Assembly (NCBI RefSeq): GCF_016587435.1
Contig: NZ_BNJJ01000014.1
Coordinates: 62,001-126,000, forward strand
DNA: 64,000 nt
Direction: 5' to 3'
Source of the DNA: Dictyobacter formicarum
Lineage (GTDB): Bacteria > Chloroflexota > Ktedonobacteria > Ktedonobacterales > Ktedonobacteraceae
The stretch's first letter is position 1. Each line of letters opens with the position of its first letter. Of the stretch, positions 46,446 through 56,231 are shown in pieces. The notes beneath the pieces were generated by a model, which did no database searches, was not told the DNA's origin, and saw nothing but the letters and a program-made list of their open reading frames with translations. Made by a program: the position numbers and the translations under genes.

Positions 46446-46784
46446 TTACTTTTTTGAAACGAGGCTCTTGCCTTCAGCGAAAACATCGTCAATGCGCAGA
46501 ACGGTCAGTTCCTGGCGATGGCCGCGGCGATGGCGATAGCGCTTTTTGGATTTATATTTGAAAACGATCAATTTTTCACCGCGTGTGTGGCCTTCAACGG
46601 TTGCCAGCACTTCGGCTTTTTCTACAAATGGGGCGCCAACAAATGTGTTGTCGGTGTCCGAGATCAACAGGACCTCGCCGATACGAATCTGTGAGCCCTC
46701 TTCGACTGCAAGTCGGTTTACTTCGAGCTTATCGCCTACGGAAACCTTGTATTGCCGTCCACCACTTTTAATGACTGCAAACAT
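46446..46784 (-). CDS. rplU: 50S ribosomal protein bL21
   Basis: 112 residues from ATG 46784 (AAGGAGAAATAAAAGC upstream). MFAVIKSGGRQYKVSVGD, FKYKSKKRYRHRRGHRQ are typical. Operon with rpmA; the common third gene (obg) is not present here. A 540-base upstream gap, which carries the promoter, has no other recognised features. Confidence 0.96.
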   Translation of the reverse strand: MFAVIKSGGRQYKVSVGDKLEVNRLAVEEGSQIRIGEVLLISDTDNTFVGAPFVEKAEVLATVEGHTRGEKLIVFKYKSKKRYRHRRGHRQELTVLRIDDVFAEGKSLVSKK

Positions 46785-47328
46785 GCTTTTATTTCTCCTT
46801 ATAAGGTCCCTACGCTCAAATCCAGGAGGATACGTAGAAGGCATGGGTGGCTCGCCGTTCTGAACAGTTCCTGTTTCCTGGACGATTGTCTTAGGTTTTG
46901 ACTGAAAAGATGCGTCTAGCCGAATGAAGCTGACGTCCTGGCTCAGTATTTTATAGATATATACACACCACTGGCCATTCAGCGTAGGGGGCTGACACAC
47001 ATATTGTGTGTGGCTCTTGAGGGTGATAGTGCACTTTTAGACATAGCGATGCCGTTGTCATTTGTGCCTCCCCATGATAGCAGTGATTATCTGCGCTGTC
47101 AAGCTATATTGCCAAACAGTTGCTTGCGCTTGCTTTGCAACATAGCTGCTGTTTTATCTGCCAATGCATCACGCCAGACGTTGATTACTTTTGCCTGTCA
47201 CTGATCATGATGTTGCCTCGTGCTACTGATGTTGCCGCCAGGCTAACGCTTTGCGCAATCTTTTGACGTACATGTGCTGGAGAAGGAGGGATGGATCTCA
47301 TCAACCTATAGATAGAAAGGTACCAGAT

Positions 47329-48117
47329 ATGGATTTACAATTGCAGGGTAAACGGATATTAGTAACGGGTTCTACGATGGGTATTGGTAAGGCGATTGCA
47401 GAGGAACTGCTCAGGGAAGGGGCGCAGGTGATTGTAAACGGTCGCAACCAGGACAGCGTTGAGCGAACACGACAGGAGTTTCGGCAGCGTTATCCCCAGG
47501 CTCAGGCTGCCGCTCTCATAGCGGATCTAGGGACAAAAGAGGGATGCCAGCTGGCCATTGGGACATATCCAGATGTGGATATATTGGTGAACAATCTGGG
47601 CATTTTTGAGGTTTCAGATTTTTTCGATACTACGGATGAGCAGTGGCTGCACTTCTTCGAGGTCAATGATATGAGTGGGGTACGTTTATCACGTCATTAT
47701 TTAAGGAGCATGCTTGATAAGGGCTGGGGGCGTATCCTCTTTATCTCTAGCGAGTCGGCTATCAATCCTGCGCCTGAGATGGCGCATTATAGCGCTACTA
47801 AAACGATGCAACTGGCTTTGTCGCGTAGCCTGGCCGAACTTACAAAGGGTACACAGGTGACCGTGAATGTTGTATTGCCAGGCTCAACCTTGACAGAAGG
47901 TGTCAGCAAGTTTATTCATGATGTTTTTCCAGATGAGGAGCCCGCCAGAGCAGAAAAGCGCTTTATGCAAGAGAATCGCCCTACGTCATTAATCGAACGT
48001 TTGATCCGGCCAGAGGAGGTAGCGTACTTTGTTGCCTTTCTATGCAGCCCGCTGGCGTCAGCCATCAATGGATCCGCACTACGCGTGGATGGTGGACTTG
48101 TGCGCAGTATCATCTAG
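47329..48117 (+). CDS. Short-chain dehydrogenase/reductase
   Basis: About 262 residues. ATG 47329 follows GAAAGG, and the upstream part of the frame is not protein-like. NAD(P)-binding motif [12 protein letters not shown] (for NNAG), catalytic Ser in FISSES and YSATK (Tyr-x3-Lys), plus a C-terminal [13 protein letters not shown] as in classical SDRs. Substrate unknown. Confidence 0.9.
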   Translation: MDLQLQGKRILVTGSTMGIGKAIAEELLREGAQVIVNGRNQDSVERTRQEFRQRYPQAQAAALIADLGTKEGCQLAIGTYPDVDILVNNLGIFEVSDFFDTTDEQWLHFFEVNDMSGVRLSRHYLRSMLDKGWGRILFISSESAINPAPEMAHYSATKTMQLALSRSLAELTKGTQVTVNVVLPGSTLTEGVSKFIHDVFPDEEPARAEKRFMQENRPTSLIERLIRPEEVAYFVAFLCSPLASAINGSALRVDGGLVRSII

Positions 48118-48944
48118 TATACTTAATGCGCACATACTCCGTATTATATAGAGATATTTGCACACAAAATTTTCAAGAGCCGCTGGCGGAAGAACATATT
48201 TGCATGATACAAAATGATTCATGTTGTCAGCAGCGTTGAGACGAATTTTTCGCGCCGCGAAAAATTCGTCTCAAAATTGTCCGAAATTCCACAGTTGATC
48301 AGTCTCTAATAAGTAAGGAGGTACAATACCTGCAAAAAGCAGATAGGCGCAGAGAGTATAACTGATTCTGATGCTAATTGATGAGTGTAAATGTAGTGTT
48401 TTGTCTCAATCAGGATAGCTCGACCATTTGTCAATCTAGCTGGCAGCAGGGTTTATTAGAAAAAGCATTAATCCCTTTTTTTGAAATACTGCATCCTTCA
48501 TATTGACAAATGATAATTTTTCAGTTATAAATTTTGCATACAGGATTTCCGTGAATACATAGTATTTAATTAACCTTTATTCTATGTATTCTAGGATCGC
48601 TGAATTCCAGTGAGGTTTTATACGCGATGTTAGCGTATAATTGTACTAGAGCAGCTTTTTTCAACGTTGATGGTCATGCATGATACATATAGATAAGTTT
48701 CGTTGCTTCGGAAAACTAGCCTATAGTTGTGACTTTAGTTTGTGGAGCTATAGTCTAATTCTAGCTATAAGCAACTCTTGTCCCAAATAGTATGACATCT
48801 GAGTCGTATCTCAGGTGTATTTTTATACTCAAATGTACTTGCATCGACTCTAGCATTTTATTTATGTCAATCTGGTATCGTTAATGATGCACTAATGCAT
48901 CAGTGATCTTGGTTCCAAAGATGGAATAAAAGGAAGGTATCATC
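48118..48944. other. AT-rich gene-free region with several palindromes
   Basis: About 830 bases. Contains a 39-base palindrome (48236-48274; arms TTGAGACGAATTTTTCGCG), an inverted repeat GAATACATAG/CTATGTATTC (48553-48562 and 48582-48591) and TGATGCA/TGCATCA (48885-48902) just before the sugar-binding-protein gene. The last two are plausible operators for the transporter. No coding frame supported. Confidence 0.5.
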
Positions 48945-50324
48945 ATGGGCAATCCTCAGCAAAGCCTCGTTCAAAGTTTCCTGACCGGCAAAATTGGACG
49001 GCGTGCGTTTATCAACCGGGCCGTCGGGCTTGGTATTTCTCTGGCTAGCGTGGAAGCATTTGTCGCGGCCTGTGGCGGCGGCAGTGGCAGCGGTGGCTCT
49101 GGCTCCTCGATTACGTGGTCCAACTGGGCCAATACTGGTGAACTGGCGCGTTTTAAAGCCTTCACCGAGGACTACAACCAGAAACACAAAACCAATGTGC
49201 AGTATAACTACGTTCCCTCGGCCAACAACAACTATTTCACCAAAATCACGACCGAGCTGAATGGTGGTAATGCGCCGGACGTATTCTATGTTGGTGATGG
49301 CGACATTGCCAAGCTGGTCGCTAACCAGACCATTATGCAACTGAACGACCTGCTCTCCAGCTCAAAGAGTAAAGAGTCGGCTGACGACTACTTGCCTGGC
49401 CTGTGGGGCGCTGCCAAGACCAAGAGCGGAAAGATCTTTGGTGTACCTGTAGACTGCAATCCTCTGCTGCTCTGGTTTAACAAGAAAGTGTTGACCGATG
49501 CCGGCGTCAAAGACATGCCCACCGATCTCTATGCGCAGAATAAGTGGACGCGTGACGCCTTCCAGGAGATGATCCAGAAGATTCATACCAACGGCAAGCA
49601 AGGCTTTATCCTTGATGCCTGGGCTATGCAATTTTGGGCCTGGTGTACCACCAATGGTGGTAAAGTCTATGACAACAATGGTTATGGCAACTTTATCGCC
49701 CATGAAGACCCCAAGTCATTGGATGCCATGAAGTGGCTGGCCGATCAGACAAAGCAGAAGACTATCGTCTATGCTGGTAGCCTGCCAAAGGGCCAGGGTT
49801 CAGATCTGAACTTCATTGGTAACCAGGTTGGCTTTATCTCAGTTGGACGTTGGGATCTGCCCGAGTTCAAGACTGCTGGTAGCCTTCAGTACGACTGCGT
49901 ACCTTTCCCCTCCCCATCGGGTACCATTGCTCCCGCACCAGTAGCCCTGGCATATATGGTCATCAACAAGAAGACCAAACTGAAAGATGCCGCCTTTGAT
50001 TTCCTCACCAACTTCGTTTCGGCTGATGGCCAGACCTTCCGTCTCCATGGAGGTGGTAACGCCGTACCTTCCATCAAATCGACTGATACAGAAAAAGTGG
50101 TTACGGAAGGCAACATACCAGTTCACGCCAAGTTCTTGCTTGATGCGCGTAACATTGGCTATGGTCTCCCCCCGGCCGAGGGCAGCGCCCCCGCCCTGTC
50201 GGATGACATCAAAACCGCCCTTGATCCAGTCTGGCTGCAAGGTAAAGACATTACCACCGCTCTCGCCGGTGTTGCTTCCATGGCCAATCCCCGTATCAAA
50301 GCCGGCCAGGAAAAAATACAGTAA
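48945..50324 (+). CDS. Sugar ABC transporter substrate-binding lipoprotein
   Basis: 459 residues, family 1 solute-binding protein. Tat-like leader GKIGRRAFINRAVGLGIS and lipobox VAAC with a Gly/Ser-rich linker. Mature domain has SITWSNWANTGE...TTELNGGNAPDVFYVGDGDIAKLV, the sugar-binding fold. AAGGAAGG lies before the ATG. Followed by a 13-bp-stem hairpin and the permeases; substrate sugar unknown. Confidence 0.92.
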   Translation: MGNPQQSLVQSFLTGKIGRRAFINRAVGLGISLASVEAFVAACGGGSGSGGSGSSITWSNWANTGELARFKAFTEDYNQKHKTNVQYNYVPSANNNYFTKITTELNGGNAPDVFYVGDGDIAKLVANQTIMQLNDLLSSSKSKESADDYLPGLWGAAKTKSGKIFGVPVDCNPLLLWFNKKVLTDAGVKDMPTDLYAQNKWTRDAFQEMIQKIHTNGKQGFILDAWAMQFWAWCTTNGGKVYDNNGYGNFIAHEDPKSLDAMKWLADQTKQKTIVYAGSLPKGQGSDLNFIGNQVGFISVGRWDLPEFKTAGSLQYDCVPFPSPSGTIAPAPVALAYMVINKKTKLKDAAFDFLTNFVSADGQTFRLHGGGNAVPSIKSTDTEKVVTEGNIPVHAKFLLDARNIGYGLPPAEGSAPALSDDIKTALDPVWLQGKDITTALAGVASMANPRIKAGQEKIQ

Positions 50325-50371
50325 TCTGGTAATACTGTTCGCAAGCGGTACACATCCACTTTGTGTATGTG

Positions 50372-50403
50372 GGGAAATAGCCTTGTCAAGAAGGCTATTT
50401 CCC
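50372..50403 (+). promoter_or_regulatory. Intra-operon hairpin after the binding protein
   Basis: GGGAAATAGCCTT-GTCAAG-AAGGCTATTTCCC, perfect 13-base arms, no strong T-run. Likely stabilises the binding-protein message or causes partial termination. Confidence 0.5.
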
Positions 50404-50471
50404 TTACTATCTTCACCACAGGCTGCTTTCCCTCGCAGTCTCTTGAAAACATAGGGGTTAAGGTACGAGAC

Positions 50472-51410
50472 ATGGAGTATCAAGTCAGTTCGCTTGGGGT
50501 GGCTAAACAAGGGTCATCAAGGAATAACTTGCGCCGACGTCAGATGAGTGAAGCCTTATGGGGTTACTTCTTTATTCTTCCTCAAATGATTGGACTTTTG
50601 GCGTTTGCTTTAATTCCTCTCATTGCGGTGTTCTACTATAGCGCCAACAACTGGGATGGGCTGGGGCCCATGACATTTGTTGGCTTTCAGAATTATATTG
50701 ATCAGTTTAACAGCCCTGACCTGCATATCGCGCTGTGGAATACCCTGTATTACACTATTCTGACTGTACCGGGTGGGTTGATTCTGGCACTGCTGGCCGC
50801 ACTAGGACTCAATAACGTACGTGGCAAAACGATCTATCGTGTGATCTACTTTATGCCGGTGGTTACCAGTAGCGTCGCCGTGGCGGTGATCTGGGGCTGG
50901 CTGCTCAACAGTGATTTCGGTCTGATCAATATCCTGCTCAAAGATTGGTTTCATATTCATGGGCCTGGCTGGATAACTGATTCCCGTTTTGTTATCCCTT
51001 CGATCGCGATGCTAAGCATCTGGAGCAGCCTGGGCTTTAATATGATCATCTTCCTGGCCGGTCTGCAAGGTATTCCGGCAACATACGCTGAAGCTGCCCG
51101 GATTGACGGCGCTAATCGCTTGCAGCTCTTCTTTCGTGTGACGCTGCCAATGCTTACTCCCACCCTCTTCTTTACCACTGTCCTGTCGGTTATTAGCTCT
51201 TTCCAGGTTTTTGACCAGGCATTTGTGTTGACTGGTGGTGGCCCGGGTAAAGATAGCTATACGATCGTGTATCACATCTATCACCTGGGTTTTGAACAAA
51301 ACCAGTTTGGCGGGGCCAGTTCGGCGGCCGTAATCCTGTTTGCGATCCTGTTAGTTCTGACGCTGCTTCAGCTCTGGTTCCAGCGCCGCTGGGTCACTTA
51401 CGACGTATAG
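50472..51410 (+). CDS. Sugar ABC transporter permease (MalF type)
   Basis: About 312 residues from ATG 50472 (AAGG upstream; the earlier frame holds the hairpin). Six helices; EAA loop EAARIDGANRLQLFFRVTLPML is typical. Partner of the next permease. No ATPase gene nearby; such systems often use a shared MsmK-like ATPase. Confidence 0.92.
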   Translation: MEYQVSSLGVAKQGSSRNNLRRRQMSEALWGYFFILPQMIGLLAFALIPLIAVFYYSANNWDGLGPMTFVGFQNYIDQFNSPDLHIALWNTLYYTILTVPGGLILALLAALGLNNVRGKTIYRVIYFMPVVTSSVAVAVIWGWLLNSDFGLINILLKDWFHIHGPGWITDSRFVIPSIAMLSIWSSLGFNMIIFLAGLQGIPATYAEAARIDGANRLQLFFRVTLPMLTPTLFFTTVLSVISSFQVFDQAFVLTGGGPGKDSYTIVYHIYHLGFEQNQFGGASSAAVILFAILLVLTLLQLWFQRRWVTYDV

Positions 51411-51438
51411 AGCATGTACGAGAAAGAGGAGTACGCAT

Positions 51439-52347
51439 ATGTTGCAAGAAACTGTTAAGAGCGATGTGGCTGGCAGCACTGCTTCTAATCGCGCGAAACA
51501 GCTACCAAGGCGTAAGAGCGAGGGCAATGGTCGACTTTTTACCATTGTTCTCCATATCCTGCTGATTATCGGAGCCATCATTATGGCGTCGCCATTTGTC
51601 TGGATGGTACTGACCTCACTGAAGGACACGAGCCAGGCTTTTAGCGATCCTCCGGTCTGGATTCCCAACCCCTTTGTGTGGAGCAATTACCCTGATTCCT
51701 TAGATGCTCTACCTTTTAACCTGGCTTACTTTAATAGTATCTATATTGCGGTGATCGTGGTGGCCTGTCAGCTGGTCACCTGTTCAATGGCTGGCTATGC
51801 GTTCGCGCGCATTAATTTTCCCGGCCGCGGTTTCATCTTTGTGCTCTTCCTGGCCACAATGATGATTCCTTTCCAGTTGACCATTATCCCGATCTTTATG
51901 ACCATGAAATATCTCGGCTGGCTGGATACCCACCTGTCGTTGATTGTGCCGCCCGCGCTGTTCAGCGCCTTTGGCGTTTTCCTGATGCGCCAGTTTATTA
52001 TGGGCATTCCACATGAGCTGGAAGAGGCCGCCATCGTTGATGGCGCGAATCGCTGGACGATCTATACACGGGTCATTTTACCGCTGCTCCGTGCGCCGCT
52101 TTCCGCCCTGGGCATCTTCTCATTCCTGGCCCAGTGGAACAACTTCTTCATGCCGTTGATCATGCTCAATAGCTCAGACAAATTCACGGTGCCGCTGATG
52201 CTCAATCAGTTCCGTGGCCAATACGCAACGGAATGGACCATGGTGATGGCCGGTTCGGTGATCGCAGTCGTGCCAGTGCTGATTGTATACATTCTTGCTC
52301 AGCGCTATATCATTCAAGGTATTGCTATGACTGGCTTGAAGTCATAA
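51439..52347 (+). CDS. Sugar ABC transporter permease (MalG type)
   Basis: 302 residues, six helices after a polar N-terminal segment of about 30 residues. EAA loop reads EEAAIVDGANRWTIYTRVILPLL, and the terminal AQRYIIQGIAMTGLKS is the MalG-family ending. A long palindromic terminator follows. Confidence 0.93.
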   Translation: MLQETVKSDVAGSTASNRAKQLPRRKSEGNGRLFTIVLHILLIIGAIIMASPFVWMVLTSLKDTSQAFSDPPVWIPNPFVWSNYPDSLDALPFNLAYFNSIYIAVIVVACQLVTCSMAGYAFARINFPGRGFIFVLFLATMMIPFQLTIIPIFMTMKYLGWLDTHLSLIVPPALFSAFGVFLMRQFIMGIPHELEEAAIVDGANRWTIYTRVILPLLRAPLSALGIFSFLAQWNNFFMPLIMLNSSDKFTVPLMLNQFRGQYATEWTMVMAGSVIAVVPVLIVYILAQRYIIQGIAMTGLKS

Positions 52348-52385
52348 CGAATAGAAGGGGACTAGCTCTTATTCCTCCCTTTCCC

Positions 52386-52433
52386 ATAAGGGTAGCCCGA
52401 CATGTGCCGCGGCACATGTCGGGCTACCCTTAT
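52386..52433 (+). terminator. Perfect 48-bp palindromic terminator
   Basis: Left half ATAAGGGTAGCCCGACATGT plus GCCG, right half its exact complement with no spacer, followed by TTTTTT. Ends the sugar ABC operon. Confidence 0.85.
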
Positions 52434-52541
52434 TTTTTGCTAAATGTCAAAATAAGAGTGTATCTGATCACTTTCTGGAAATCGAGTGATAAGATATAAA
52501 TAATCCAGCAACCTTAAAGAAAAATTTGTGAGGATTATCTT

Positions 52542-53579
52542 ATGACAGCAGAACATCATCAGGGAGCTTTTTCAGCAGATATAAGTAAGGATACCGAGTT
52601 GGCATCCACGATCTTATCTCTGGCGTATGAGGACCCTCAAAATCCCGCTCGGAGTATGAGCATCAGCATTGCGCCCGATCTTGGTAGTAATCTGTACCGC
52701 TTTCGCGTGGGCAACCACGAAATCATCCACTGCGAGCGCGAGCTGTTGAAGCAGATGTCTTTTACCGGCGATTTTGTGCTCTGGCCCTTACCTAATCGTA
52801 TACGCGATCGGCGTTATTCTTTCCAGGGTCAGGATTATTCTCTGGTGGATGTGGAGCGACCACAGGGAAATTATGTGCTGATCCATGGCCTGGTATTTGA
52901 TCGTCAGTGGCACTATGAGCAGCCGGTTGTGAAGCAGGATGCTGTGAGTGTGACCACCTATGTAGATATTAACAAAGAGAGCGATCATTGGTACGAGTCT
53001 TATCCGTTTGATAGTCGTCTCTCTTTGACATATACACTAAATAGAGAGGGTGTACACATTACTTATCAGGTTCAGAATAAGGGCCAGCGCGTATTGCCTT
53101 TTGGCTTTGCTCTACATCCCTATTTTTCGTTGCTTTCAGGCAAGCAGGATACCTATGTGAGTGTTCCTGTTGCAACTGTGATGGAGGCTGATGAGGAGTT
53201 GTTACCAACGGGCCGGTTATTGGATGTGAGAGGCACTATGTATGCTATGTTTGATGTGCGTCAGCCGGTTGCCGTTGGAAATTTGAAGCTAGATCATGTG
53301 TATATGGATTTGCAGCCTGGGGCCCCGGCCATTATCGATTATCGCCAGCAGGGTTTGCAATTACACATTTCTGCCACCGATGACTTTACCCATGCGATCA
53401 TTTATACGGCCACGGAAAAAGATAATTTTTTCTGCCTGGAGCACCAGACCTGCTCGACTGATGCGATCAATCTGCATCACCAGGGCGAGGAGCGTCGGCG
53501 TATGGCCCACCTGCTAGAGGTGCAGCCAGGGGAGTCCTTCCAGGGGACCCTGAATTATCAGGTGAAATTCAGTCACTGA
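52542..53579 (+). CDS. Aldose 1-epimerase-like protein
   Basis: 345 residues of the galactose mutarotase fold. The acid-base His in LHPYFSLL and substrate-contact residues in VLWPLPNRIRD fit the family; an HG dyad occurs in LIHGLVFDR and a late Glu in FCLEHQT. It catalyses anomer interconversion of hexoses or phospho-sugars in the family. Its position after the sugar ABC genes suggests use of the imported sugar. Confidence 0.85.
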   Translation: MTAEHHQGAFSADISKDTELASTILSLAYEDPQNPARSMSISIAPDLGSNLYRFRVGNHEIIHCERELLKQMSFTGDFVLWPLPNRIRDRRYSFQGQDYSLVDVERPQGNYVLIHGLVFDRQWHYEQPVVKQDAVSVTTYVDINKESDHWYESYPFDSRLSLTYTLNREGVHITYQVQNKGQRVLPFGFALHPYFSLLSGKQDTYVSVPVATVMEADEELLPTGRLLDVRGTMYAMFDVRQPVAVGNLKLDHVYMDLQPGAPAIIDYRQQGLQLHISATDDFTHAIIYTATEKDNFFCLEHQTCSTDAINLHHQGEERRRMAHLLEVQPGESFQGTLNYQVKFSH

Positions 53580-53605
53580 GTATCCCGCTGGCGCCCCGAT
53601 CTCTT

Positions 53606-53715
53606 TTTATGGGTTGTTGCAGAACATGCGCAGATGCGCACGTTCTGCAACAACCCATAAAACGTTTTGAGCGCCGAAGGCGCGTAGCGTCAGGTGCCGA
53701 AGGCACGAATGCCTG
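53606..53715 (-). repeat. Structured repeat element with 27-bp hairpin (copy B)
   Basis: Arms of 27 bases (53606-53632 and 53635-53661) with one mismatch and a two-base spacer. Read leftward it is preceded by TACGCGCCTTCGGCGCTCAA and further GCC/GGC stems (GTCAGGTGCCGAAGGCAC). Same architecture as copy A at 14480-14555 with different stem sequence. Confidence 0.7.
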
Positions 53716-53950
53716 GTTTTGCAAAGACTCCTGATTTTAAGAATCTGGCTTTACCTTTCTACCCGCTCTACCCACTAAAGCACGTCTATGATAGGGTTGA
53801 AAAGAGATTTAACAAATCCTGTGCAAAGCCTGGACTGATAGAGATATGATGTGTTATGGTATAGCGCAATAGAGAGTTCCTGGTCTGCATGAGTACACGT
53901 GGATGGGGACCCTGGCTTGAACGTATATGTCCGTTTAATCGGAGAATTGT

Positions 53951-55078
53951 ATGACCACTTATGATGGGTCGATGGAGTGGCCCCGTTTAGAACAATATTC
54001 GGATCAGCCAGTTTTTAATACGAAAGCTGTTGTGCAACAAACGGGTGTTCCTGCTCCGACGCTACGAGCCTGGGAGCGGCGCTACGCACTATTGAGGCCG
54101 GAGCGGGCCAACAATGCGTACCGTTTATACTCGGAACGTGATATTGCGCTGATCCACTGGTTGAAAGAGTGTATAGATGGTGGTATGTCGATTAGCCATG
54201 CTGTAGCCCTTTTTCGCCATTTGGAGGAGCAACAGCAGCACCCTGCAGAAGAGGGTGCTGATACTTATTTTGAGGTTGCCACACCTTCTTTCCTGGTCGC
54301 ATTGAATCCTCCAGATCTTAATGCCGAGCAATTTGTTCATCCTGCTAAAGAGATGCTTGTTGACCATTTTCTTGCGCTACAGGCTGAAAATTTTAAAGCA
54401 GGTAGAGGATATCCTGAAGCCTACAGCATGCAAGTGGCACGCGCGCAGCTAATTGAGATTTTTCAGGACATGGATGAACAGGCTGCCCAGGTTTTAATGG
54501 GCTCTATGTTGTCTTTTTATGCTGTTGAGCAGGTTTGTAGCGAACTGATTATGCCCACGCTATGGGATATCGGTCGCTTATGGGCCGAGGGCTATTTGAC
54601 GGTGTCGGTAGAACATTTTGCCAGTAGTTTCTTTCGCGCTGTACTGACGAATATGTTTCATGTGACACGTGGCCCGAGCTCAGGACCAATTGTGCTTACC
54701 TGTTGTGCGCCAGGCGAGCCGCATGAATTATCTATTCTGATGCTGTCGCTCTTATTGCGCCGCCGAGGGATGCGCGTAGTCTACCTGGGACAGAGCATTG
54801 AGACAACCGGTTTGCTGCATACCGCCAAAAGGCTATCTCCTGCGGCTATCTGCCTCTCTTTGACGCTACCTGCTTATCTGCCTGCATTGATAAGCCTGGG
54901 GCGGCAACTACAACTTATGCCGGAGCCACGGCCGATTTTGATCTTTGGCGGGCAGGCATTCTCACAGTTTCCACATCCTGAAAATTTGATTCCCGAAGGT
55001 GTGTATATGACTGGGGATTTGAATGAAATCACAATGCGCTTACAATCGATTGTGCTTGATCCTTTTGTAAAAAAATAA
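53951..55078 (+). CDS. CarH/LitR-type B12-dependent light-responsive MerR regulator
   Basis: 375 residues. N-terminal MerR HTH (TKAVVQQTGVPAPTLRAWERRY, about 23-75), then a helical cap domain, then a B12-binding domain (about 245-370). Residues W211, E221 and H222 form the W-x9-E-H motif that caps adenosylcobalamin in CarH, and H258 in GEPHEL is the expected lower cobalt ligand. Such proteins repress carotenoid or photolyase genes in the dark and release DNA when light cleaves the cofactor. GGAG lies eight bases before the ATG. Followed by a membrane protein. Confidence 0.85.
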   Translation: MTTYDGSMEWPRLEQYSDQPVFNTKAVVQQTGVPAPTLRAWERRYALLRPERANNAYRLYSERDIALIHWLKECIDGGMSISHAVALFRHLEEQQQHPAEEGADTYFEVATPSFLVALNPPDLNAEQFVHPAKEMLVDHFLALQAENFKAGRGYPEAYSMQVARAQLIEIFQDMDEQAAQVLMGSMLSFYAVEQVCSELIMPTLWDIGRLWAEGYLTVSVEHFASSFFRAVLTNMFHVTRGPSSGPIVLTCCAPGEPHELSILMLSLLLRRRGMRVVYLGQSIETTGLLHTAKRLSPAAICLSLTLPAYLPALISLGRQLQLMPEPRPILIFGGQAFSQFPHPENLIPEGVYMTGDLNEITMRLQSIVLDPFVKK

Positions 55079-55255
55079 GGGCGCCGCTGTTTATCGCGGC
55101 ATCGATTTACGTTGGCGCCTGCCTATATAAGCCACACTCCACCCACTTTCAACTCAGGAAAAGAATCTACGATTTTTGGCTTCCTGGCGTTTATATTGAG
55201 TGATGGATTGGCGGTTTATCGCATACAACAAATTATTGTAGTATGGGAGAAATAC

Positions 55256-56110
55256 GTGAGATCACTATATCGCAAGCCTTTTCCCTGGTATGGTTTTGTT
55301 GCCCTTCTTCTCTGCGTCCTTGCCTGGACCGGTTCATGGCTCCATCTTGAGCCGTTCAGCGGCTATCTGTTCTTTCCACTCTGGCTAGGGTATATCTTCT
55401 TTATGGATGCTCTGGTAGTAATGCGCCATGGCACGTCTCTGCTTATGCGTATGCGTTGGCGCTATGTTTTCTTATTTATAACCTCCAGTATTTTCTGGTG
55501 GATCTTTGAGTGGTTCAATAGCGCGATTCAAAACTGGCACTATATCGTTGACCATCCATATACCCCATTTATGTTTATTGTGCTGGCCAGCATAAATTTC
55601 AGTACCGTCTTACCGGCTGTATTAGAAACCACTGAATTTCTCTTTACATTCAAGACCAGGCGTCTGGAACTGTCCCCCTATGATCCTGGAGCACGCTTGC
55701 CATTACCATCCTTTATTATATTGGAACTAATAGGGATCGCCTGCTTTATACTTCCCTGGGTCTATCCACACTACTGTTTCCCTCTTGTTTGGTTCAGTTT
55801 AACTTTTCTGCTTGACCCACTCAATAACTATTTTGGACGCAAATCAGTCTTTGCCCATATCGCTGCCCAGAACTGGAGCTTTATGATCTTGCCGTTTGGA
55901 GCCCTCTTTTGTGGCTTTTTCTGGGAGATGTGGAACTACTTTTCCTTACCTAAATGGTACTACACGGTTCCCTATATCAACTTCTGGAAAGTCTTTGAAA
56001 TGCCTCTGCTCGGCTATCTTGGCTACCTACCTTTTGCGCTTGAGCTCTTTGCTCTATATCAGTTTATCCTCTGGCTTACCTGGCAAAAAGAAGATTTTCT
56101 TTTAATTTAA
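55256..56110 (+). CDS. Multi-pass membrane protein downstream of CarH-type gene
   Basis: About 284 residues with eight to nine hydrophobic helices and many aromatic residues. GTG 55256 is preferred because GGGAG lies six bases before it; an upstream frame from 55112 would add a 48-residue stretch that does not look helical. Not recognised as a known carotenoid enzyme; the helix layout recalls lycopene-cyclase-like or unknown membrane families, but no motif supports this. It lies 177 bases after the regulator. Confidence 0.7.
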   Translation: MRSLYRKPFPWYGFVALLLCVLAWTGSWLHLEPFSGYLFFPLWLGYIFFMDALVVMRHGTSLLMRMRWRYVFLFITSSIFWWIFEWFNSAIQNWHYIVDHPYTPFMFIVLASINFSTVLPAVLETTEFLFTFKTRRLELSPYDPGARLPLPSFIILELIGIACFILPWVYPHYCFPLVWFSLTFLLDPLNNYFGRKSVFAHIAAQNWSFMILPFGALFCGFFWEMWNYFSLPKWYYTVPYINFWKVFEMPLLGYLGYLPFALELFALYQFILWLTWQKEDFLLI

Positions 56111-56170
56111 ATGTGCAGCGCATAATGACAAGAGGTATAAGTAGTGGCATTCCTCTTGACAACGCTTATG

Positions 56171-56214
56171 CATTTGTACTACTTTACTTGAGGATTACTA
56201 TTTTGGTACAAATG
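56171..56214. promoter_or_regulatory. Inverted repeat before the kinase-WD40 gene
   Basis: CATTTGTAC and GTACAAATG, perfect nine-base arms 26 bases apart, just before the gene start. Possible operator. Confidence 0.35.
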
Positions 56215-56231
56215 TTTTTATTGGGAGTTTG

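Noticed and set aside
46785..47050. bL21 autoregulatory leader
   Set aside because: A long leader is present, but no known L21-leader structure could be recognised by eye.
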